Of a stretch of DNA of 17,787 bases, positions 12,050 through 17,787 are shown in pieces. The translations under genes and the position numbers were made by a program. The notes beneath the pieces are model-generated. The model saw only the letters and a list, made by a program, of their open reading frames with translations, did not search any database and was not told where the DNA came from. Numbering within the stretch: the stretch's first letter is position 1; every line of letters begins with the position of its first letter. Origin of the DNA: Firmicutes bacterium ZCTH02-B6 (GTDB lineage: Bacteria; Bacillota; Limnochordia; Limnochordales; ZCTH02-B6); the NCBI GenBank assembly GCA_002159155.1, contig LZRQ01000055.1, positions 1-17,787 on the forward strand, given 5' to 3'.

Positions 12050-13882
12050 TTACGGGCACACGTTCCCGTCAAACCCGAAATAAGCCGCCAGCACCCGGCA
12101 CGCCACCGGGGCAGCGGCCGCCCCACCGCCCCCACCGTACTCGAGGAGCACCGCAAGGGCGACTTCCGGGTCGTCCGCCGGAGCGTAGGCGGCAAACCAA
12201 GCGTGGGTCTCCCGTCCCGGCGCCACTTGGGCGGATCCGGTCTTGCCGGCCACCTTGACCGGGAAGCGGGCAAAAGCCGACCGCGCTGTCCCTCGCTCTC
12301 CCGAGGTCACCGCGACCAGTCCCTGATGCACCGCATTCCAACTGGACGGCGACGCCTCAAGGTAACTCAACAACCGCGGCTCCCGGCGGTAAAGCGTCTC
12401 GCCGGTCGGCGACACGATGGCTTGCACCAGGTACGGCTCGTACACCGTTCCCCGGTTGGCTAACCCCATGTACATGACCGCCAGCTGCAGGGGAGTCACC
12501 TGCAGAAAGCCCTGGCCAATGGAAAGGTTGGCCGTGTCGCCGGGGTACCAGATCTCGCCCTGGGACGCGCGCTTCCACGCGGGATCGGGCACGAGCCCCG
12601 CCGCGTCCTGCGGCCAGATGTCAAGCCCAGCGGAGCCGCCGAGCCCGAGGGCGCGGGCCGTGGCGGCGATGGCCTGGACGCCCGCCCGGGAACCCATAAC
12701 GTAGAAGTAGTCGTTGACCGAACGCTCCATGGCCGTCACGGCGTTGACCGGGCCGGCCGGAGGCAAACCGCGCGTGATCGTCCAATCGCGGAATACCCGG
12801 CCGCCGATCTCCACGACGCCGGTGGCGACGTACACCTCATCCGCCGTCGTCACTCGCCGCTCCAGCGCGGCTAACAGGGTGATTGGTTTGAAGGACGATC
12901 CCGGCGCGTAGGCACCCTGGATAGCGCGGTTGAATAGGGGGGACAGCGGGTCCTTCTCGAGCTCGGCAAAATACGCCCCCCGATCGCCCGTCAGGAATTT
13001 GTTGGGATCGTACTCCGGATAACTGACCAGCGCCAGGACGCCGCCCGTCTTGACGTCCAGCACCACGACGGCGCCGCCGCCGGGGGGACCCTGGCGGCCC
13101 GCCTCCTGCTTCAAGCGCTCCAGTTGTTCCGCCACGGCCTCTGTGGCCGCTCGTTGCAGCTCCAGATCCAATGTCAGCACCAGGTCGTTTCCGGGCGCCG
13201 GCGGTACCGTTCCCAGCACCCGGATGGGCCGGCTGAGGGCATTGACCTCCACCTGCTGAAAACCCCGCTGGCCCCGGAGGTACCCTTCATAAGCCCGTTC
13301 GACGCCGATCCGACCCACCAGGTCGCTGGTCCGGTATCCGTCGTAGGAGGCCAAGTCCTCGGGCGACGCGAGCTGTAGGTAGCCCAACACGTGGGACGCG
13401 ATGTTGCCGGCCGGGTACCGCCGAATGGGCTCCTGTTCCACCATCACGCCGGGCAGGTCCATCCGCTGCTCTTCGACCGCGACGGCTACCTCGGGCGGCA
13501 CGTCGCGCGCCACACGCAGCGGCTCGTACGGATACGCCCTCTGGTTCCCCTGCAGGGTGGCCTCGATCTCCTCGGGACTGCGGCCCAAGATGCGTCCCAG
13601 ACGCTCGACGACCGCTTCCCTGTCTTCCACGAGTCCCCCCGGCACAATCGACACGGTAAAGGCCAGGCGATTGTCGGCCAGGACGCGGCCTTCACGGTCG
13701 CGGATGGCGCCCCTTGGGGCGCTGATGGACAGCCTGCGCATGCGGTTGCCGTCCGCCAGCGCGGCGTAGTGCTCCCCGTGGACAATCTGCAGCTGCCACA
13801 TGCGTCCCGCTAGCAGGAGCAGGACCAGGAGGAGCACCAAACCCATGCGGCGTGTGCGGCGCTGCAGCTCCGGTTCGGCCAC
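12050..13882 (-). CDS. mrdA: Class B penicillin-binding protein 2 (elongation transpeptidase)
   Basis: This transpeptidase cross-links peptidoglycan made by RodA during sidewall growth. The 610-residue protein has one N-terminal membrane anchor (about 12-28), the class B dimerisation region with PRGAIRDREGRVLADN (56-71), and the transpeptidase domain with the active-site serine in SSFK (329-332), SVN (388-390) and KTGSAQ (547-552). Placement in mreBCD-minCDE-rodA supports PBP2 rather than the septal PBP3. The GTG at 13882 follows GGGGGAGGA with 5-nt spacing and lies 24 nt after mreD. The C-terminus is a little odd: a Gly/Ala-rich patch (GGGGGAAAAP) precedes a short tail with two cysteines, the last one next to the final residue. 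Confidence 0.95.
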   Translation of the reverse strand: MAEPELQRRTRRMGLVLLLVLLLLAGRMWQLQIVHGEHYAALADGNRMRRLSISAPRGAIRDREGRVLADNRLAFTVSIVPGGLVEDREAVVERLGRILGRSPEEIEATLQGNQRAYPYEPLRVARDVPPEVAVAVEEQRMDLPGVMVEQEPIRRYPAGNIASHVLGYLQLASPEDLASYDGYRTSDLVGRIGVERAYEGYLRGQRGFQQVEVNALSRPIRVLGTVPPAPGNDLVLTLDLELQRAATEAVAEQLERLKQEAGRQGPPGGGAVVVLDVKTGGVLALVSYPEYDPNKFLTGDRGAYFAELEKDPLSPLFNRAIQGAYAPGSSFKPITLLAALERRVTTADEVYVATGVVEIGGRVFRDWTITRGLPPAGPVNAVTAMERSVNDYFYVMGSRAGVQAIAATARALGLGGSAGLDIWPQDAAGLVPDPAWKRASQGEIWYPGDTANLSIGQGFLQVTPLQLAVMYMGLANRGTVYEPYLVQAIVSPTGETLYRREPRLLSYLEASPSSWNAVHQGLVAVTSGERGTARSAFARFPVKVAGKTGSAQVAPGRETHAWFAAYAPADDPEVALAVLLEYGGGGGAAAAPVACRVLAAYFGFDGNVCP

Positions 13883-13906
13883 ACTCGTCCTCCCCCAGCC
13901 AACATT

Positions 13907-14440
13907 TCACGCCTCAAGGCCAGCATCGCCGCTGCGGGCGACAAACACCCCACCTGCCCACCGGCAGATGGGATAGACGACAGGCACCAACAGCAGGTGG
14001 TACGCGGCCAGCGTCAGCGTCACCTTGACCAAGCCGTCCATGGGCGGCCACGGCAAGCCAAAGGCTGACGCCCCGGCCACATACACCACCTGGCTGACGA
14101 CGGTGCCGCCGGCGACGATGGCCAGGACCACCAGGCCCCGGTCCGGATATAGCCGCTCGCCGATGAAGCCGGCCGCGCAGCCCGCCGCCGCATAGCTGAC
14201 CGCCGACAGCCCGACCAGGTACCCACCGATCAGGTCGGCGAGAAATCCTGTCACAAGGCCCAATGCCAAGCCCGGCCCGGCACCCCACTGCAGGGCCACG
14301 CCGAGCACGAATACAAGCAGCAGCTCCGGCCGTACGCCAAAGATGGGCACATGGGCAAGCCCGGCGACCTGCACCACCAGTAGCCCCAGCACGACCGTTG
14401 CCAGCGCCAGCCAGCGGCGCCCCGTGCGCTCCGTTCTCAC
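13907..14440 (-). CDS. mreD: Rod shape-determining membrane protein MreD
   Basis: MreD is a small integral membrane part of the elongasome and binds MreC. The 177-residue protein is almost wholly hydrophobic with about five membrane segments, and starts MRTERTGRRWLALATVV with a basic cytoplasmic N-terminus. The sequence VRPELLLVFVLGVALQWG (about 36-53) and the later GFLADLIGGYLVGLSAVSYA (about 65-84) are the usual family landmarks. Its GTG start overlaps the TGA stop of mreC as GTGA, showing translational coupling. Family sequence identity is low in general, so the call combines topology, motifs and gene order, which agree. Confidence 0.92.
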   Translation of the reverse strand: MRTERTGRRWLALATVVLGLLVVQVAGLAHVPIFGVRPELLLVFVLGVALQWGAGPGLALGLVTGFLADLIGGYLVGLSAVSYAAAGCAAGFIGERLYPDRGLVVLAIVAGGTVVSQVVYVAGASAFGLPWPPMDGLVKVTLTLAAYHLLLVPVVYPICRWAGGVFVARSGDAGLEA

Positions 14441-15315
14441 CGCCCGGCGGCCCCCGCCGGCGCCGCCAACCCGGCGGCTTCTTCCTCCACCTGCGCCCGG
14501 AGTTCGGGGCGCACCCCCAGCACGGTCACGAATTCGAGCGTCCCAAAGTCGACAAACGGCCGCACCGTGGCCTCAACGGACATCCCATACGGCCCCACGT
14601 CCACCTCGTCCACGCGTCCGATCGGGATCCCTTTGTCAAACAGCTGGCTCATGCCCGACGTCACGACGATGTCGCCCGGCTGGATGTCGGCGGCGGCCAC
14701 CAGCGGCCGCAGGCGCAGATGAGTCCCCGGGTAGCCGAATCCTTCCACGAGGACGGGTTCTCCCGTCCGCTGCACGATGCCGCCCACGGCGCTGCGGGGG
14801 TCGGTGAGCAGAATGACTTCCGCGGTCAGGTAGTTGACAGCGCGCACGTGACCGACCACTCCCTCGGGGGACACGACCCCCATCAGCGGCTCGACTCCGT
14901 CGCGACTGCCCTTGTTGATGGTTAGCACGCTCCACCAGTTGTTGAGGGGGCGCGCGATCACTTCGGCGTGGATGGCGGGCACCGGCGACTGCAACGTCAA
15001 TTGCAAGGCGGCCCGCAGCGCCTCATTCTCCCGGCGGTATTCCTGCAGGCGGTAGTTCTCCTCCCGCAAGGCAGCCAGCTCCGCCCGCAGGCGCTCGTTT
15101 TCCGCGTGGGCGTCCCGCAGCGTTGCGGCGGTCGTCCAAAGCCCCGTGACGGTACGGCTCATCCTGTTGACGGCCAGCATCAACGGGGCGAGCCCATCCC
15201 GCATCGCCCCCTCGACCCACGTCCCGCCGTCGCGCCCACGGGAGGTTAGGAAGATGGCGGAGACGAGCAAAAATGCCACGAGCCCGGCCACCACGACGAC
15301 GGCCCAGCCGCGCAC
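14437..15315 (-). CDS. mreC: Rod shape-determining protein MreC
   Basis: MreC links the cytoplasmic MreB filaments to PBP2 and RodA outside the membrane. The 292-residue protein has one N-terminal membrane segment (about 4-24), a coiled coil (about 65-106, rich in ENERLRAELAALREENYRLQ-type heptads) and the paired beta-barrel domain, with ARPLNNWWSVLTINKGSRDGV, LLTDPRSAVGGIV, and GDIVVTSGMSQLFDKGIPIG. The short Ala/Gly-rich tail after about 275 is unconserved. The GTG at 15315 overlaps nothing and lies 14 nt past the mreB stop, with GAGAGGGTGA as ribosome-binding site. Confidence 0.95.
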   Translation of the reverse strand: MRGWAVVVVAGLVAFLLVSAIFLTSRGRDGGTWVEGAMRDGLAPLMLAVNRMSRTVTGLWTTAATLRDAHAENERLRAELAALREENYRLQEYRRENEALRAALQLTLQSPVPAIHAEVIARPLNNWWSVLTINKGSRDGVEPLMGVVSPEGVVGHVRAVNYLTAEVILLTDPRSAVGGIVQRTGEPVLVEGFGYPGTHLRLRPLVAAADIQPGDIVVTSGMSQLFDKGIPIGRVDEVDVGPYGMSVEATVRPFVDFGTLEFVTVLGVRPELRAQVEEEAAGLAAPAGAAGR

Positions 15316-15329
15316 GCTCCGTCACCCTC

Positions 15330-16373
15330 TCAGCCGACAACCTTCCTCGAGGACATGGCCACTCTTTGCAACAGATCCAGGTGCTCCAGCACCGCGCCGG
15401 TACCCCGCACGACGCAGGTAAGGGGATCTTCCGCGATGTGGATCGGCATACCCGTTTGCTCTGCAAGGAGCTGGTCCATGCCCCGGACGAGCGCCCCACC
15501 GCCGGCCAGCATAATGCCCCGCTCCATCACATCTGCGGCCAGCTCGGGCGGCGTGCGCTCCAGCGTCACCCGCACGGCCTCGATAATGGCCGCCACAGGC
15601 TCGGACATGGCCTCTCGCACTTCTTCCGCCGTCAGCGTAACCGTCTTGGGCAGACCGGTCACCAGATCGCGCCCGCGCACGTCCATGGTGCGCTCGTCAT
15701 CATCGACCATCGGGTACGCGGAGCCGATGGCATGTTTGACCTCCTCCGCCGTCCGCTCGCCGATGAGCAGGTTGTAATTGCGGCGCACGTGCTGCACGAT
15801 GGCTTCGTCCAACTCGTCGCCGCCTACCCGCACCGACCGGTGCGTCACGATGCCGCCCAGGGAAATGACCGCCACCTCCGTGGTCCCGCCGCCGATGTCC
15901 ACAACCATGCTGCCCGACGGTTCCTGCACCGGTAAACCGCAACCGATGGCCGCCGCCATCGGCTCCTCGATCAGGCGGCAATCCTTGGCGCCGGCCGACA
16001 GCGTCGCGTCGATGACCGCTCGCTTTTCCACCTCGGTCACACCTGAGGGCACCGCGATGACGACCCGCGGGCGGAAGAATCCGATACGCCGGTTGGCGAT
16101 GCTGATGAAGTGGCGCAGCATGCGCTCGGTTACGTCGAAGTCGGCGATGACGCCATCCTGCAGCGGCCGGACGGCCACGATGCTCCCGGGCGTCCGCCCC
16201 ACCATCCGCTTGGCCTCCTCGCCGACGGCCAGCACCTGCTTGGTTTCCACATCGATGGCTACGACGGAAGGCTCCTGTACCACGATGCCCCGGCCCTTAA
16301 CGTAGACGAGAGTATTGGCCGTGCCCAGATCGATGCCCATGTCGCGCCCGAAGCCGCCGAACATCCTTCGCAC
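15330..16373 (-). CDS. mreB: Rod shape-determining actin-like protein MreB
   Basis: MreB forms ATP-dependent membrane filaments that direct sidewall synthesis. The 347-residue protein carries the actin-fold motifs: phosphate 1 DLGTAN (15-20), the catalytic-region Glu in LIEEPMAAAIG (about 134-144), phosphate 2 VDIGGGTTEVAVI (158-170) and adenosine motif AGGGALVRG (290-298). Two starts are possible. The GTG at 16373 is only about 3 nt from AAGGGG, while the ATG at 16364 (codon 4, starting MFGGFGRDMGIDLG) has a more normal 12-nt distance; the difference is three residues. It follows radC by 16 nt, the common radC-mreBCD arrangement in Bacillota. Confidence 0.96.
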   Translation of the reverse strand: MRRMFGGFGRDMGIDLGTANTLVYVKGRGIVVQEPSVVAIDVETKQVLAVGEEAKRMVGRTPGSIVAVRPLQDGVIADFDVTERMLRHFISIANRRIGFFRPRVVIAVPSGVTEVEKRAVIDATLSAGAKDCRLIEEPMAAAIGCGLPVQEPSGSMVVDIGGGTTEVAVISLGGIVTHRSVRVGGDELDEAIVQHVRRNYNLLIGERTAEEVKHAIGSAYPMVDDDERTMDVRGRDLVTGLPKTVTLTAEEVREAMSEPVAAIIEAVRVTLERTPPELAADVMERGIMLAGGGALVRGMDQLLAEQTGMPIHIAEDPLTCVVRGTGAVLEHLDLLQRVAMSSRKVVG

Positions 16374-16389
16374 CTTCCCCTTTCAGGCC

Positions 16390-17103
16390 TTAAGGCGCGT
16401 CCACAAAACCGCGTTCCTTGAGGCTGACGTAGCGATTGTCTCCGATTATAATGTGGTCCAGCACTTCTATGCCCAGCAAGCGGCCACCTGCCACCAGGCG
16501 CCGGGTAAGATCGATATCGTCCGGGCTCGGCTCCGGATCGCCGCTTGGGTGGTTATGCACCAGGATGACGGCGGCGCTGTTGCGGCGCATGGCATCCTTA
16601 AAGAGCTCCCGGGGATGGACCAGCGTCCCGGTGAGATCCCCGACGGACAAGGTCTCGATGGCGATGACGCGGTGCTTTGTGTCAAGCATGAGCACCTTAA
16701 ACACCTCGCGGTCGAGATCCCGCATGTCCCCCATCAAAAGCCCGGCCACATCCCGAGGATGACGCACGGCAAATCGCTCGTAGTGGGGCTCCAGCGCCAG
16801 CCGGCGCGCCAACTCCAGCGCCGCTTTGACCTGCGCGGCCTTGGCCGGGCCGACGCCCGGCAACTGCAGGAGCTCATGGGCACTCATGGCCGCCAGCCGC
16901 CGGAGCGACCCGGCGTGGGCTAGCAGCCGGTCCGCGAGGGCCAGGGCCGATTCCCCGGATGTTCCCGTCCGCAGCAAGATGGCCAGCAGTTCCCGGGTGC
17001 TGAGATTCCGCTCACCCATGTTCAGGAGCCGTTCCCGCGGCCGCTCGTGGCCGGGCAGCTCCCGCATGACGACCGGACCCAGCGCGCGGGCCACCGGTGC
17101 CAC
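16390..17103 (-). CDS. radC: RadC family JAB/MPN-domain protein
   Basis: RadC was once linked to DNA repair, but that role is doubtful; the true function of this widespread family is unknown. The 237-residue protein has an N-terminal helix-hairpin-helix region (LLQLPGVGPAKAAQVKAALE, about 78-97) and a C-terminal JAB/MPN+ domain with the zinc-site residues His183, His185 (VHNHPSGDP), Ser193 and Asp196, plus Glu150 (AIETLSVG). The metal site is complete, which suggests an active hydrolase fold. The listed GTG at 17103 lies 6 nt after maf; the family usually begins MRELP..ERPRERLL, which would correspond to the ATG at 17067, but that codon has no clear ribosome-binding site. It sits between maf and mreB, as in many Bacillota. 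Confidence 0.94.
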   Translation of the reverse strand: MAPVARALGPVVMRELPGHERPRERLLNMGERNLSTRELLAILLRTGTSGESALALADRLLAHAGSLRRLAAMSAHELLQLPGVGPAKAAQVKAALELARRLALEPHYERFAVRHPRDVAGLLMGDMRDLDREVFKVLMLDTKHRVIAIETLSVGDLTGTLVHPRELFKDAMRRNSAAVILVHNHPSGDPEPSPDDIDLTRRLVAGGRLLGIEVLDHIIIGDNRYVSLKERGFVDAP

Positions 17104-17109
17104 CCCCCG

Positions 17110-17688
17110 TTACAGCATGTGCACCCCAAACTCCTTTAACATGCGGGCCAAAAGCGTCAACGGCAACCCAACCACGTTGAAATAATCCCCCACGATCCGT
17201 TCCACCAAGAGCGCCCCCTTGCCTTGGATGCCATAGGCGCCGGCCTTGTCCATGGGCTCTCCAGTGGTCACGTAGCGGTCAATCTCATCAGGCGCAAGCC
17301 GTCGAAAAGTGACTTTGGTGCACGCCGAATCGACCGCGCAACGTCCCGACGGAGCCTCGATAACGCATACGCCGGTGATGACGCGATGGCTCTTGCCCGA
17401 CAACAGCGACAGCAACCGCTTGGCATCGGCCGTGTCCTTGGGCTTGCCGAGCACCTGGCCTTGGCAGAGCACAATGGTATCGGCTCCAATCACAAGTCCG
17501 CGAGGAACGGTCCGAGCCACCGCCTGAGCCTTGCAGAGCGCCCGCCGCGCGGCGAGCTCCCGGGGCGACGCTCCGTCGATCGCTTCTTCGTCCACTTCGG
17601 AAACCGCCACCGTGAACGGGAGACCTGTCTCAGCCAGCAGTTGCTGCCGGCGAGGGGACGCGGAAGCAAGGATGATTGGCTTGTCCAT
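17110..17688 (-). CDS. maf: Maf family nucleoside triphosphate pyrophosphatase
   Basis: Maf proteins hydrolyse non-canonical or modified nucleoside triphosphates (dTTP/UTP and variants) to monophosphates and are linked to cell division arrest and house-cleaning. The 192-residue protein begins MDKPIILASASPRRQQLL, with the invariant SASPRR, then SEVDEE, GADTIV (68-73), LGKPKD, SGKSHRVITGV and YGIQGKGALLVERIVGDYFNVVGLP. All are family landmarks, and the length is standard. The ATG at 17688 has no ribosome-binding site and lies just 6 nt after a TATAAT box, so the message may be leaderless. It is the first gene of the long shape/division unit. Confidence 0.95.
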   Translation of the reverse strand: MDKPIILASASPRRQQLLAETGLPFTVAVSEVDEEAIDGASPRELAARRALCKAQAVARTVPRGLVIGADTIVLCQGQVLGKPKDTADAKRLLSLLSGKSHRVITGVCVIEAPSGRCAVDSACTKVTFRRLAPDEIDRYVTTGEPMDKAGAYGIQGKGALLVERIVGDYFNVVGLPLTLLARMLKEFGVHML

Positions 17689-17694
17689 GGGTCG

Positions 17695-17703
17695 ATTATA
17701 GCA
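17695..17703 (-). promoter_or_regulatory. Extended -10 promoter for the maf-to-M50 operon
   Basis: On the minus strand, TGC immediately followed by a perfect TATAAT (17695-17700) is an extended -10 element. No good -35 box is seen 16-19 bp upstream (candidates such as CGTTCG are poor), as usual with extended -10 promoters. The expected transcription start falls on or next to the A of the maf ATG at 17688. Confidence 0.7.
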
Positions 17704-17751
17704 TAGCGGGTTCGGCGCGAACGTACCGCGATGCGAGGGGTTTTTGGCAGG

Positions 17752-17779
17752 CGGCCGGGCGCGGTCGCGCGCCCGGCCG
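17752..17779. repeat. Perfect 12-bp-arm GC palindrome upstream of maf
   Basis: CGGCCGGGCGCG (17752-17763) and its exact reverse complement (17768-17779) flank a 4-nt loop, all G/C apart from one loop base. No T-run lies immediately after it on either strand; on the minus strand CCTGCCAAAAACCCC follows. It could end transcription from a gene beyond the right edge, or be a protein-binding or structural element. Confidence 0.55.
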
Positions 17780-17787
17780 GTTCCATC

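Noticed and set aside
11956..12273. Upstream extension of minC into the PBP2 gene
   Set aside because: The longer frame has no family similarity, overlaps the transpeptidase KTG region, and the ATG at 11955 has an ideal ribosome-binding site.

Overview
The window reads as chromosomal housekeeping DNA from a G+C-rich, Gram-positive-type (Bacillota/Clostridia-like) bacterium. Four things point there: ribosomal protein L27 carries an N-terminal extension and its dedicated protease Prp lies beside it; Obg has a C-terminal OCT domain; a SpoIVFB-like M50 membrane protease sits next to mre/min/rodA; and the rplU-prp-rpmA-obg-proB-proA order is typical of that group. A deep-branching high-GC lineage (Symbiobacterium/Thermaerobacter/Limnochorda-like) is my inference from composition and gene order, not proven here. 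All genes but one lie on the minus strand, so they are read from right to left. I saw no tRNA, rRNA, CRISPR array, insertion sequence or phage gene, and no gene-free stretch exceeds about 260 bp.

Region A (17.7 to 7.76 kb, minus): maf - radC - mreB - mreC - mreD - PBP2 (mrdA-type) - minC - minD - minE - rodA - small membrane protein (SpoIVFA-like position) - M50 protease. Spacing is tight (the largest gap is about 94 bp), so this is probably one long operon for rod shape and division-site placement. It starts at an extended -10 promoter that may give a leaderless maf message. MreBCD, RodA and PBP2 form the elongation machine, and MinCDE places the septum.

Region B (7.76 to 5.89 kb, minus): ribonuclease G/E has its own promoter in the 3' end of the M50 gene and a structured leader of about 165 nt.

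Region C (4.83 to 5.83 kb, plus): a lone cation diffusion facilitator with manganese-type metal-site residues, transcribed divergently from rplU.

Region D (4.83 to 0 kb, minus): rplU - prp - rpmA from a good sigma-70/sigma-A type promoter, then a clear intrinsic terminator placed just 23 nt before the obg start codon, then obg, proB and a proA that runs off the left edge. Prp matures L27, Obg is a ribosome-assembly GTPase, and ProB/ProA carry out the first two steps of proline synthesis.

The protein content is largely conventional. The items worth a second look are mostly regulatory: the rng leader hairpin, the terminator before obg, the ambiguous proB start overlapped by a well-initiated mini-ORF, a hairpin before minC that could compete for its ribosome-binding site, and a SpoIVFA-position protein with no peptidase domain.
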